64,000 nt of DNA. Source: Lachnospiraceae bacterium (GTDB lineage: Bacteria; Bacillota; Clostridia; Lachnospirales; Lachnospiraceae). Below the pieces are notes generated by a model. It did not search any database. It was not told the origin of the DNA and saw nothing but the letters and a program-made list of their open reading frames with translations. Made by a program: the position numbers and the translations under genes. Position 1 is the stretch's first letter. Each line of letters starts with the position of its first letter. Location: contig JAQXVO010000020.1 in NCBI GenBank assembly GCA_029224965.1, positions 131,972 to 195,971 on the forward strand, read 5' to 3'. Shown here in pieces: positions 52,228 through 61,007 of the stretch.

Positions 52228-53475
52228 ATGGCAGGAAAAGACGGAATCAATATGCTGGATGTGAAGATCAGAAACCGCTGCTCTATTCTGGAACTGATCT
52301 ATCAATCCCGCCAGATCCCACGGAAGGATATTGCCAAGGCACTCGGGCTGACTCCGGCAGCGATCACACTCATTACAAACGACCTGATCAAGGAAGGCAT
52401 CCTGGTTGAAAAGGCAAAGAAGGAATCCCAGGCACGGGGACGAAGGGAGGTTCTCCTCGAAATCCAGGCCGAAAAGTTCAGTGTCATCGGCGTCAATATC
52501 ACTCGGCACCATTATGAAATTCTCTGTACAGATCTATCAACGAAAGAGCTCTATCACAAGCGCGTCAGCACCATAGAATTCCATTCGGATGCCAATCTCA
52601 TCATGGATGCCATTGCAAAGACCATTGAAAAGGACATCCTCTCCTCTTCTGTTCTGAAGAAGAAGAAACTCTTAAGCATCGGTATTTCCACCCTTGGAAT
52701 CGTTCAGACGGAGCTCGGCATCAGTCTGAATTCCTATGGCGTCTTCCATGGTAAGGCTGCCCTGAAGGACTTCTTTGAGAATCGTTTTTCCGTTCCGGTC
52801 ATCGTCACCAATAATATCTGTGCCGATGCTCACGCTGAGGCTTTCCTGAAGAAGACTTCTGTTCAGAGCGGTTCTCTCCTTTTTATCAAATATGGACCGG
52901 GAATCGGATCTGCCATGATCCGGACCAGTGATTACTTCAACATTTATGACTATAAAGCCGTCCAGATTGGCCACACCATTACAGAGCCCTTCGGAAAGCC
53001 CTGTATCTGCGGCAACAGCGGCTGTCTGGAAACGGTTGTCAGCTATCCCAATGTCATAAGCGAACTCTATAACATGATCAGTCCGGAGGCGACCCCGGAG
53101 CTCTATGAGGCCTGGAAGCATGTTCCCTTTAACCAGATGACTCTCAGGGATTCCGGCGAGGATCTGATGGAGCACGTTTTCACAAGCTATGACAAAGGCA
53201 ACGTCGTGGTCGGCCAGGAAATCCGCCGGATTCTCAGCAATATGGCCGTTGCCATCGAGAATGCCATCACTCTTTTAAATCCCCAGCGGGTCATCCTCTA
53301 CGGCGGTGCCTTCCAGCACCGGAGATTCCGCGATGCCCTGCTGTCGCAGCTGTCAGTCTTCACGAGATCTCAGAAGGTCGGTATTTCCGAGTTCAATATG
53401 AAACTGGATGCCCTGGGCCCTGTCACTGCAGCAATTTCACTCTTCTTCCTGAACGGCGGACGGATTCCGGATTAG
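52228..53475 (+). CDS. ROK-family transcriptional regulator (NagC/XylR type)
   Basis: 415 residues. N-terminal winged helix (about 15-70) with RKDIAKALGLTPAAITLITNDLIKEGI. The ROK sugar-binding fold follows; the zinc motif CICGNSGCLE is intact near residue 258 and ILYGGAFQHRRF lies near the end. A strong GGGGGG ribosome binding site precedes ATG 52228. It is located inside the SQ locus, between the import operon and the central-metabolism operon, so it is the best candidate regulator. The effector may be SQ or a derivative. It may instead respond to another sugar. Confidence 0.92.
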   Translation: MAGKDGINMLDVKIRNRCSILELIYQSRQIPRKDIAKALGLTPAAITLITNDLIKEGILVEKAKKESQARGRREVLLEIQAEKFSVIGVNITRHHYEILCTDLSTKELYHKRVSTIEFHSDANLIMDAIAKTIEKDILSSSVLKKKKLLSIGISTLGIVQTELGISLNSYGVFHGKAALKDFFENRFSVPVIVTNNICADAHAEAFLKKTSVQSGSLLFIKYGPGIGSAMIRTSDYFNIYDYKAVQIGHTITEPFGKPCICGNSGCLETVVSYPNVISELYNMISPEATPELYEAWKHVPFNQMTLRDSGEDLMEHVFTSYDKGNVVVGQEIRRILSNMAVAIENAITLLNPQRVILYGGAFQHRRFRDALLSQLSVFTRSQKVGISEFNMKLDALGPVTAAISLFFLNGGRIPD

Positions 53476-53528
53476 GATCCGCTTCCTTCAAAGTTTGAGA
53501 GCGTACCCGTCTGAATTTCGAATACTAA

Positions 53529-53565
53529 GAGGCGCCTGAGAAATTTCTCAGACGCCTCATTTTGT
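53529..53565 (+). terminator. terminator after the ROK gene
   Basis: Stem GAGGCGcCTGAG with CTCAGaCGCCTC, small AT loop, then ATTTTG. It lies between convergent genes and may serve both strands. Confidence 0.8.
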
Positions 53566-53679
53566 GCATTCTTTCTATCAGGATATTCTTCGATATTTTC
53601 CTGTGATATGAAACAGCAGGCCATTACATGCACAACTCGGTAAATCGACATTTCCTGCTGATCCGTTTCGTGTCTGCCC

Positions 53680-54741
53680 TCAGACCATATAGCCGCGGAT
53701 AACCTGTACAAGGTCATCATAGCCGCCCAGGAACTGGTTCAGGGTAGTGCGGAAACCGCCATAATTTACAAATTCCGACGGCTTCATACCATCTTCGCGG
53801 AAGGACTTGGCAAATTCCGGAATCTTTCTGAGCTCCTTCATGATTTCTTCCGGCACCGGATCATCAATCCGGGACTTGACCTCAATGTCACAGGCCTCCA
53901 GGCGCTTCCACCACTTGTAGTTGATGGTTTGGGCCAGATCGCCGCCGATCAGCTGGCTCCAGTGATAATGATTGCGGTTGGCCGCAGAAAGCAGACGGGT
54001 CCGGTAGCCTCTCTCCTGATAGATCCGGTAGGCTTCCTTGATGACGGCTACGCCAGCCCATTCCAGCGCCTCGGGGTTTACAATCAGACCGGTTTCATTG
54101 CAGTACTTCTTCAGCCAGTCATCGGTCCGGCCGATCATAATGGTGCAGACCGGTCCCATATTCTCCGTCGGAAGGCCTTCGGCCTCCCGGCGCTTCAGTC
54201 CCCGCTCGACGGCTTCTGCTACTGCAACTGCCTGGGCAACCGTAAAGGAAACGGTCGCATTGGTCGAGGCTCCCCGATAGGTTGCTTCTTCAATGGCCCG
54301 TATGCCGGCCTCTGATGCTGGGATCTTGATCATCATGTTTTCGCCCAGGGAATTTAAGTGCATGGCCTGCTCGACCATCTTCGATGCATTCCGGTAATAT
54401 TTGGCATTGACCTGAATGGAGAGACGGCCTTTCTTTCCCTTATACTCCTCAAATTTCGGAAGCAGCTTCTTACTCCGGAGTGCTCCGACCTCATCGATCA
54501 GAGCCCAGGTAATCTCATCCTCGGTTGCTTCCGGCATATCTCTGATCAGCTTTTTTATCTCCGGCTCCCAGAGATCCATCTCTTCTTTTACTACTGATCC
54601 GACAATGATGGGATTGGAGGTTGCCCCGACGATTCCTCGCTCAATGCCGTAATTCAGTTCCTCTTCTCCGCAGGAATCCATCCAGAGATCGGTCTGCGGG
54701 AATTTCCTAACACTTTCTGCAAGCTTTCCTAACTTTGCCAT
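53680..54741 (-). CDS. transaldolase-family protein (long form)
   Basis: 353 residues. The Schiff-base Lys is in NMMIKIPASEAGIRAIEEATYRG; other barrel motifs are GIVGATSNPIIVG, LSIQVNAKYYRNA and RLLSAANRNHYHWSQLIGGD. Class I transaldolases move a dihydroxyacetone unit between sugars. It is the last gene of the dehydrogenase - transketolase - RpiB - transaldolase operon. It may be the housekeeping-type transaldolase that returns pentose or tetrose phosphates to glycolysis, while the shorter transaldolase upstream takes the sulfosugar. AAGGGG precedes ATG 54741. Confidence 0.85.
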   Translation of the reverse strand: MAKLGKLAESVRKFPQTDLWMDSCGEEELNYGIERGIVGATSNPIIVGSVVKEEMDLWEPEIKKLIRDMPEATEDEITWALIDEVGALRSKKLLPKFEEYKGKKGRLSIQVNAKYYRNASKMVEQAMHLNSLGENMMIKIPASEAGIRAIEEATYRGASTNATVSFTVAQAVAVAEAVERGLKRREAEGLPTENMGPVCTIMIGRTDDWLKKYCNETGLIVNPEALEWAGVAVIKEAYRIYQERGYRTRLLSAANRNHYHWSQLIGGDLAQTINYKWWKRLEACDIEVKSRIDDPVPEEIMKELRKIPEFAKSFREDGMKPSEFVNYGGFRTTLNQFLGGYDDLVQVIRGYMV

Positions 54742-54839
54742 GTTCTGCCCCTTTTCTATCTGATGATATGGCTGTCATAAGTGTAAGCAGCGGATCCTCT
54801 GCACAGCCGGCACTCTTCAGATCCGCTCCTGGCAATAAT

Positions 54840-55523
54840 TCATGAATTTCCGACCGTGTTATCCCAGGCATTCTGGAATTTTTTCAGGCCGTAATCGGTA
54901 AAGGGATGATAGAAGCTGTCCTTATAGACCTGAAGGCCCGCAGTCACGATATCGACACCTGCCTTTGCCATCTCGGAAATCTGGCGTCCATTCCGGCAGG
55001 CTGCCGCAATGATCTCAGTATCATAGCCATAGATGGCATAGATCTCAGCGATCTCCTTGACATAGGTCTGGCCGTCATCACCGGAATTCTCCTTCCAGCC
55101 GATGAAGGGAGAGACAAATTTCGCGCCGATCCGGGCTGCCTGGATGGCCTGGGAAGGAGAAAATACCAGGGTCACATTGGTCCGGATGCCCTCTTCCTCC
55201 AGCTTCTTTGCCGCGATCAGACCCTGCTCGCAGCAGGGAATCTTGATCACATAGTTCTCGCAGTAGGAGGAAACCTTCCTTGCGGCCTCCATCATGTCCT
55301 CTGCAGTCGAAAGATGCGGGTTGATCTCAAATGAAACCGGGAACTTATCCTGCCCCTCCAGGCCGGCCTCCTTAATAAAATCCGCCACCTCCTGCACGAC
55401 CGTCAGAAACGGTTTGCCGGAATTCTTGATGTGATTGGGATTGGTCGTTACGCCGTCGATGCCGAAATTGTCATAGGCATAACGGATCTCGTCGATTTTT
55501 CCACTGTCCAGAAAATATTTCAT
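54840..55523 (-). CDS. transaldolase, candidate 6-deoxy-6-sulfofructose transaldolase (SqvA/SftT-like)
   Basis: 227 residues of the short (FSA/TalC-like) class I family. The Schiff-base Lys is in NYVIKIPCCEQGLIAAKK, and other barrel motifs are GIDGVTTNPNHIKNSGKPF and FVSPFIGWKENSGDDG. In sulfo-TAL bacteria an enzyme of this size cleaves sulfofructose, giving fructose-6-phosphate and sulfolactaldehyde with glyceraldehyde-3-phosphate as acceptor. The motif set resembles what I recall of the Bacillus SqvA/SftT enzymes. ATG 55523 with GGGG upstream is preferred over a GTG four codons earlier. Operon context with two sulfoquinovosidases supports the role. Confidence 0.78.
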   Translation of the reverse strand: MKYFLDSGKIDEIRYAYDNFGIDGVTTNPNHIKNSGKPFLTVVQEVADFIKEAGLEGQDKFPVSFEINPHLSTAEDMMEAARKVSSYCENYVIKIPCCEQGLIAAKKLEEEGIRTNVTLVFSPSQAIQAARIGAKFVSPFIGWKENSGDDGQTYVKEIAEIYAIYGYDTEIIAAACRNGRQISEMAKAGVDIVTAGLQVYKDSFYHPFTDYGLKKFQNAWDNTVGNS

Positions 55524-55700
55524 CTCATACCCCACTTTCAGTCAGCTGATTGCTTTCATACTTGATTTTTATTTCAAAAGCTGGTTCCCCCGAACCCGAT
55601 TTTTCTGTTTTTATCCGGACATGGATCCTTCAGCCTTCAGACAGGCACTTTCTAATTCCAAGTCATTTCAAAGATCATACGTCCGGAATTCCTGTCCTGC

Positions 55701-56183
55701 TTACTCCTTGTAAATTTCCTTCTCATAGTCCTGAACCGTTGCGAAGGCACGGGTCAGGTTCTTCTGCCGCCAGTCCTCGAGATTCTCCAGGAAATCCGTG
55801 TTCAGGAAGGTATCCACGATATCGCAGCCGGCAAAAGATCCGGTGATCCAGCCGCCCATGGTCAGAACATTGGCATTGTTGATGGCTCTGGCCTTCATGG
55901 CTGCATAGGTGTTCTCGCAGACTGCCGCATAGACATGAGGAAATTTATTGGCCACGATATTCATGCCCATGCCTGTGCCGCAGATCAGGATGCCGCGCTC
56001 AAATTCGCCGGTCGAAATCTTCGGTGCGACCTCGTGGGCAACCTCGTAATAGGGTCTTGGCTGGTCGGCGCTCTGGGTGCCGAGATCCGTGACCTCGTAG
56101 CCCTCCTCGATGAGATGTTTCTTTACGGCTTCCTTTAATTCAAATCCGGATCCGTCCGATCCGATAACGATTCTCTTATCCAT
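55701..56183 (-). CDS. RpiB-family isomerase, candidate 4-deoxy-4-sulfoerythrose isomerase (SqwI-like)
   Basis: 160 residues of the RpiB/LacAB fold. The base Cys68 is kept in LICGTGMGMNIVANK. Two usual RpiB residues are missing: the His after the first Asp (GSDG, Gly11) and the ring-opening His equal to E. coli His99 (ARAINNAN, Ile101). An aldose that cannot form a ring does not need that His, and 4-deoxy-4-sulfoerythrose is such a substrate. AGGAGG precedes ATG 56183. It lies just downstream of the split transketolase, as in the sulfo-TK pathway. Ordinary ribose-5-phosphate isomerase is the alternative. Confidence 0.8.
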   Translation of the reverse strand: MDKRIVIGSDGSGFELKEAVKKHLIEEGYEVTDLGTQSADQPRPYYEVAHEVAPKISTGEFERGILICGTGMGMNIVANKFPHVYAAVCENTYAAMKARAINNANVLTMGGWITGSFAGCDIVDTFLNTDFLENLEDWRQKNLTRAFATVQDYEKEIYKE

Positions 56184-56275
56184 TTTTCCTCCTTCTTGAT
56201 CTATTTATCAGCCTGTTCGAAAGATAGACCGTTTCCAAGAGTATTCTCTTAGAACCCTGATTTTTTCAGCCGGTC

Positions 56276-57223
56276 TTACTTCATCCCGATAGCAAGCTTT
56301 GCAGCATTTACAATATCCTTTGCTCTGAGCCCGTATTTATCCATCAGATAATCCGTCTTTCCGACCTCACCGAAGTGATCAGTGACGCCGACCCGCTTCA
56401 TGGGAACCGGATGGTTTTCGATCAGATTTTCCGCAACGGCACTGCCAAGTCCGCCGATAATTGAATGATTCTCAGCGGTAACAACGGCGCCGGTCTTTCT
56501 TGCACTCTCCAGAACCATATCCGTATCCAATGGCTTTACGGTATGGATATTGATGACATCTGCCTCAACGCCCTGCTTCTCCAACTCTTCTGCCGCCTTC
56601 ATGGCCTCTGCCACCTCGATGCCGCTGGCAAAGATCGAGACGTCTTTTCCGTCCCGAAGCTTCTTTCCCTTTCCAAGAGTGAAGCTCTCTCCATCCTCCC
56701 AGATCTTTATGGCATTTCTTCGAAGGAGCCGAATGTAGACCGGTCCGTCGTGGTCGAGAATCTGCGGAAATACAGCCTTGAGCTGGGCCGAATCCACCGG
56801 CTCGAAAATCACCATGCCGGGAATATTCCGCATGATGGAGACATCCTCAAAGCTCATATGGGTACCGCCGTTCATTTCCGCGGTTACGCCGGGATCCGAG
56901 CCCATCATCTTGACATTGAGTCCGGCATAGGAAACGGACAGGGTCACCTGGTCGCAGCAGCGCCGAGTTGCAAAGGGTGTAAAGGTATGGGTAAAGGGAA
57001 TCTTTCCCATGGCATTCATGCCTGCCGCAACACCGATCATATTGGCTTCCTGGATGCCGCAGTCTATGGTCCGCTTGCCATCGAACTCGGCTGTAAAGCG
57101 CTTGGTTCCGCCGGCATTGGAGAGATCGGCTTCAAGGATGACGATCCGGGGATCCTTCTTTGCATATTCAATCAGGCAGTCGACGTAGGTCTCGCGCAGC
57201 CATCTGTCTTCCAGTTCAAACAT
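56276..57223 (-). CDS. transketolase, C-terminal subunit (SqwH-like candidate)
   Basis: 315 residues covering the pyrimidine-binding and C-terminal domains. Visible motifs are DCGIQEANMIGVAAGMNAMG (with the catalytic Glu of the GxxE type), a QVTLSVSYAGLNVKMMGSDPG stretch and VTAENHSIIGGLGSAVAE. It overlaps the end of the N-terminal subunit gene by 8 bp, so the two are made together. Split transketolases are common in Clostridia; in the sulfo-TK pathway a split enzyme takes C2 units from sulfofructose and sulfoerythrulose. Pentose-phosphate use is also possible. Confidence 0.9.
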   Translation of the reverse strand: MFELEDRWLRETYVDCLIEYAKKDPRIVILEADLSNAGGTKRFTAEFDGKRTIDCGIQEANMIGVAAGMNAMGKIPFTHTFTPFATRRCCDQVTLSVSYAGLNVKMMGSDPGVTAEMNGGTHMSFEDVSIMRNIPGMVIFEPVDSAQLKAVFPQILDHDGPVYIRLLRRNAIKIWEDGESFTLGKGKKLRDGKDVSIFASGIEVAEAMKAAEELEKQGVEADVINIHTVKPLDTDMVLESARKTGAVVTAENHSIIGGLGSAVAENLIENHPVPMKRVGVTDHFGEVGKTDYLMDKYGLRAKDIVNAAKLAIGMK

Positions 57224-58049
57224 CCTTTTCCGCCTCCTTCATCTCTTCCAGCGCCTGCCGGGTGAGTTCCTCGGTAATATTGTTGTCATTGTGGCAGGAG
57301 ACCTTGTTTTCCCAGTGGGAAGCACCCTTGCCCTTGATGGTATTTAAGATGATCATATGGGGTCTGCCCTGGATCTTTTTGGCATTGTCGATAGCCAGGG
57401 AAATGGCCCGGCAGTCATGGCCGTCCACGACCTGAACATGCCAGTTGAAGGATTTCCACTTTTCATCCAGGGGATAGAGACCGTTGATCTCTTCAATGGT
57501 GCCGTCAATCTGCATCTTGTTATAGTCGGTAAAGGCAATCAGATTGTCGAGCTTTCTCGATGCACCGAGCAGAGCGGCTTCCCAGATCTGTCCCTCCTGC
57601 GATTCTCCGTCACCGATAATGGAATAGACCCTAATATCGCGCCGGTCCATCTTTGCCGCCAGGGCCATGCCGACCGCTGCCGAGAAGCCCTGGCCCAGGG
57701 ATCCGGTTGACATGTCGATTCCGGTCGTCAGCTTCCGGTCGCAATGGCTGGGAAGGTGGGTTCCCGGCTGGTTTAAGGTCATAAGCTCGCTTTCGGGGAA
57801 ATAGCCCTTCAGAGCCAGGGTAGCATAGACAGCCGGTCCGCCGTGGCCCTTGGATAGAACGAAGCGGTCGCGGTCCTCCCAGTCGGGATTCTTCGGATCC
57901 ACCCGCATGGCATCAAAATAGAGAACGCTCATGACCTCTGCCAGGTCCAGCGATCCTCCGATATGACCGAAGCCGCGGTGGCCGATGGTCTTCATGGTCA
58001 GCTCGCGGATAGTCATTGCTTTCTTCTGTAAGTCTCTGTACTTGTCCAT
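57216..58049 (-). CDS. transketolase, N-terminal ThDP-binding subunit (SqwG-like candidate)
   Basis: 277 residues. The thiamine diphosphate motif runs from IIGDGESQEGQIWEA to FTDYNKMQIDG (about residues 135-175). Other marks are GHRGFGHIGGSLDLAEVMSVLY and LSKGHGGPAVYATLALKGY near the N-terminus. It pairs with the C-terminal subunit gene. AAAGGA precedes ATG 58049. Position between the dehydrogenase and the RpiB homologue suggests SF/SE transketolase activity, but the reaction cannot be fixed by sequence alone. Confidence 0.92.
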   Translation of the reverse strand: MDKYRDLQKKAMTIRELTMKTIGHRGFGHIGGSLDLAEVMSVLYFDAMRVDPKNPDWEDRDRFVLSKGHGGPAVYATLALKGYFPESELMTLNQPGTHLPSHCDRKLTTGIDMSTGSLGQGFSAAVGMALAAKMDRRDIRVYSIIGDGESQEGQIWEAALLGASRKLDNLIAFTDYNKMQIDGTIEEINGLYPLDEKWKSFNWHVQVVDGHDCRAISLAIDNAKKIQGRPHMIILNTIKGKGASHWENKVSCHNDNNITEELTRQALEEMKEAEKDV

Positions 58050-58162
58050 TTCAGTCCTTTCTGAATTGTCCGGTCAGATATCTGTACTTTAACAGGTCTT
58101 AAACGCCAGGCCTTATGGCCGTAGCTTTGAGTTTCTGATTCTTCTTTTGTTTTAGAGAAGGG

Positions 58163-59290
58163 TCAGCGGAAGGAATTGTACATATCCCGCAGGATCTCAT
58201 CCGTAATCTCAACCGGATTATTGAGCATATTGGGGTGATGGCTGGTCTGAACCAGGGTCTCGACCTCTTCATCGGTCAGGCTGAAGTCCTTAAGATCCAT
58301 GCGGAGGCCGATATCTTTCTTCAGTTCCGTGATGGCATCCGCCATATCGAGCATGTCCTTATAGCCCAGCTCTCTGGCAAAGGTATTGATCCGCTCTCCG
58401 GTCTCGCCTTCCGCCTTTGCATTGACACGGGCGAAATAATCCAGTGTCAGTCCGCAGGCTTCGCCGTGAGGAATGCGATAGAGATTGGTCAGAGGGAAGG
58501 AGCAGGCATGAGAACTGGTCGTCTTCGGCAGAGTGAAGGCCATGCCGGCGATGACCGAGGCTTCCGCCATCTTCTCTCTGGCTTCCCGGTCCTCTCCGTT
58601 TTCATAGGCCCGGCGGAGATACTGAAAAACCAGGCGGCTGGCATGCAATGCCAGTGCATCGCAGATAGGCTGATGGCCTTTGGACCAGAAGCCTTCGACG
58701 GCATGGCAGAGAACATCGATTCCGCAGGATGCGGTCTGTTTTTTGGGAAGACTGTAGGTGAGCTCCGGATCGATCAGAGCGATGGCCGGATAGAAAAGAT
58801 CGTTATTGATAGGGCCCTTCTTTCCTTTTGCATGGTTGGAAAGAACAGATACACAGGTGACCTCCGAACCGGTGCCGGCCGTTGTCGGCAAAGCGATGAT
58901 CGGGATGTGTTTATCGGGAAGCGGAACTCCCGTCATATGATATTTCTCGATGGAATCATTGGTAAAGCAGACAACGGAAGCGCTCTTGGCGCAGTCCATG
59001 GAAGAACCGCCGCCCAAGGCTACAATAAATTCGGCTCCGGTCTTACGGATGACATCGGCGCAGGCATCAACCTCGCCGACCTCCGGATTGGGAGAGATCT
59101 GGCTGTAGACAGCGATCAGAAGGCCCTTACTGTCCTTTACGATCTGATCTGCCAGACCGTTCTGCGCGAAGAAGGGATCCGATACCAGGATGCCCTTTTT
59201 TAAGCCCAGCTCCGCTGCGACATCCGGCAGTGTCTTCCGGACCCCCTCGCCGAAACGGATGTTCACCGGTTCCGTATAAAACCAATTCAT
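58163..59290 (-). CDS. iron-type alcohol dehydrogenase, candidate sulfolactaldehyde reductase
   Basis: 375 residues of the group III (iron-containing) alcohol dehydrogenases. NAD-binding GGGSSMDCAKS is at about 90-100. Metal ligands lie in CGIDVLCHAVEGFWSKG and TSSHACSFPLTNLYRIPHGEACG (Asp, three His). In fermentative sulfoglycolysis sulfolactaldehyde is reduced with NADH to 2,3-dihydroxypropanesulfonate, recycling reducing power; this first gene of the operon could do that. ATG 59290 has GAGGGGAC upstream; the frame starts 9 codons earlier without a site. Substrate is inferred. Confidence 0.85.
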   Translation of the reverse strand: MNWFYTEPVNIRFGEGVRKTLPDVAAELGLKKGILVSDPFFAQNGLADQIVKDSKGLLIAVYSQISPNPEVGEVDACADVIRKTGAEFIVALGGGSSMDCAKSASVVCFTNDSIEKYHMTGVPLPDKHIPIIALPTTAGTGSEVTCVSVLSNHAKGKKGPINNDLFYPAIALIDPELTYSLPKKQTASCGIDVLCHAVEGFWSKGHQPICDALALHASRLVFQYLRRAYENGEDREAREKMAEASVIAGMAFTLPKTTSSHACSFPLTNLYRIPHGEACGLTLDYFARVNAKAEGETGERINTFARELGYKDMLDMADAITELKKDIGLRMDLKDFSLTDEEVETLVQTSHHPNMLNNPVEITDEILRDMYNSFR

Positions 59291-59432
59291 GAAAAGTCCC
59301 CTCACTTTCTCTTTCACAGGTTTTCTTTTTCCCCTTTTCCCCAGGATTTTTTATCTTTTGATGAACGGATTTTTTTCTCCTGGGCTTTTTAGAATTTCTG
59401 TATATATTTAATTGCTTTAATTATCTATGTCT

Positions 59433-59461
59433 AATATAGGCTTGCTTATCGGCAGTGTCAA
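59433..59461 (-). promoter_or_regulatory. strong promoter of the dehydrogenase - transketolase - transaldolase operon
   Basis: Consensus -35 TTGACA (59461-59456), 17-base spacer, -10 TATATT (59438-59433). The transcript would have a leader of about 135 bases. The region 59291-59556 holds no gene. Confidence 0.75.
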
Positions 59462-59556
59462 GGCAAAAATGGCCGTTTTTCGAGATATTTTTCAGCAGTT
59501 TTCAAAACATTTTCGCTTTTGATTAAGAGTTTTTAAATAATGCTAATTTTTCAGAC

Positions 59557-59599
59557 AAAAAAGGCAGCCGGATGAACTTACAGGTTTCATCCGACTGCC
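59557..59599 (-). terminator. terminator after the SQ isomerase candidate
   Basis: Minus-strand stem GGCAGTCGGATGAA with TTCATCCGGCTGCC, 9-base loop, then TTTTTT. It separates the upstream SQase-symporter-isomerase operon from the downstream operon. Confidence 0.85.
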
Positions 59600-59643
59600 C
59601 TATATTTCAAGAATAAACAGAAAACTCAGCTTTAAATATCCCT

Positions 59644-60987
59644 TCAGGTAAAAATTTCAACCGGGATATTGAGCTCATGGCCCAGGATTTCCAGCTCCTT
59701 TGCCACATTTCCGTAGATCACGACGTAATGAGGCTCCCAGCCTTCCTCTATGGTCTGATAGACGAAGTCCTTGGCATTGTGGCCCGTCTTTACGACTACC
59801 GAAGTGCCGTAGAACTGCTTGGGCTTATCCAGAGCTTCGCCCGGTGCGATCAGGAAGCGGAACTTTCCATCCGGATCCTTGCCGATCCGGAAGATGGTGA
59901 CTTCCTTGCAGGATCTGCAGCCGAATTCCAGGGTTGGTCCGATATGACGGTTGCAGTGCTCTCCGATCAGGGCTCCGGTATCTGTCCGTGCCAGACTGCA
60001 TGCCGCCATGCCGCAGTGCCAAAAGGTTACGGTTCCCTCCTTGTCATCCAGGGAAACCGGATCTCCGAAGAAGGAAGGTCCGCCGGTCAGCTCCTGACCG
60101 ACATACATGGAAAGGGCTCCGTAGGCATCGACCTCACAGGCTGCCGGAATTCCCAGGTCATTCAGGATTCCGAGAACCGTGCAGACCGGAGTTCCGAATT
60201 CGGTGAAGAAATCCGGCCAGCAGCGGGATGCCAGAGCTCCGATACCATTTTCATCGACATAGTCCTTGTAGGCCTTATAGAGGCGGGCGAAATCCATGCG
60301 GTTCTTTTCCGGTGTCTGTTCCAGGCCGACCGTACGGTTTTCGGCATCTTCGAGATAGGTCTGTATTTCTTCCTCGCTGAAGGATTTTGCCTTCTCAATT
60401 AATTGTCTTGCCTCGATACATTCGAGGTCCACACCGAAAGCGGTCCGCATTTCTCCGTCCAGGGCACGTCCGAAGCCGAAGCCCTGGGGCGTATGGCCGA
60501 TGGAGGCCATTTTCAGATGGCGGAGGTCAAAGCGGACATGTGCAGCGCGGATGGCTGCTCCGATGGTCTTCTTCACCTCCTCTTCGTCCGGGGCGCCGAA
60601 GATGTAGTCCAGGGGCTCCTTTCGAAACTGGCGGTAGGTATTGGCCGCCGAATAGGCGCCTGTCAGGGAGTTCAGACGGAGACGGGTGCCGTCGATGGCC
60701 GGCTCGCGCAGGGTCCAGAGAAGGACGGGACAGTTGAATCGGGCCAGAACCTCTGTCGCGTAGGCCGCATTGGCAAAGGTGATGTTCTGAAGAATAATCA
60801 GATCCGGATTGATGGTATCCAGAAAGGCCTTCAGCTTATCGATTCCGAGCAGCATCTCCTCGGGGCTCTTGACATTGTCACAGAGAGAGTTCAGGAGAGC
60901 CTTGGACTCTTCAAATTTCTGTTCGGCGCTGACCAGCTCGTAGGTCGGGACGCCGATGGGAATATAGGCGACTTCAAATTTCTTCAT
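59644..60987 (-). CDS. L-fucose/L-arabinose isomerase-like protein, candidate SQ isomerase (SqvD-like)
   Basis: 447 residues of the fucose/arabinose isomerase fold. Supporting segments are PDLIILQNITFANAAYATEV, GHTPQGFGFGRALDGEMR, a metal-site stretch ACEVDAYGALSMYVGQELTGG, and FWHCGMAACSLA with a later HCNRHIGPTLEFGC. Enzymes of this class interconvert aldoses and ketoses with a divalent metal, and sulfo-TAL and sulfo-TK loci carry an SQ isomerase turning SQ into 6-deoxy-6-sulfofructose. The gene lies 20 bp after the DUF4867-type gene, in one operon with a symporter and GH31. Direct proof of SQ use is lacking. Confidence 0.8.
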   Translation of the reverse strand: MKKFEVAYIPIGVPTYELVSAEQKFEESKALLNSLCDNVKSPEEMLLGIDKLKAFLDTINPDLIILQNITFANAAYATEVLARFNCPVLLWTLREPAIDGTRLRLNSLTGAYSAANTYRQFRKEPLDYIFGAPDEEEVKKTIGAAIRAAHVRFDLRHLKMASIGHTPQGFGFGRALDGEMRTAFGVDLECIEARQLIEKAKSFSEEEIQTYLEDAENRTVGLEQTPEKNRMDFARLYKAYKDYVDENGIGALASRCWPDFFTEFGTPVCTVLGILNDLGIPAACEVDAYGALSMYVGQELTGGPSFFGDPVSLDDKEGTVTFWHCGMAACSLARTDTGALIGEHCNRHIGPTLEFGCRSCKEVTIFRIGKDPDGKFRFLIAPGEALDKPKQFYGTSVVVKTGHNAKDFVYQTIEEGWEPHYVVIYGNVAKELEILGHELNIPVEIFT

Positions 60988-61007
60988 ATGTTTTCCTCAC
61001 TTTCCGC

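Noticed and set aside
53472-53720. Short minus-strand frame between ROK and transaldolase genes
   Set aside because: It runs across the terminator hairpin and has no ribosome binding site.
59291-59556. Riboswitch in the leader of the SQ metabolism operon
   Set aside because: The leader is AT-rich with no conserved riboswitch core recognised; only a strong promoter is supported.
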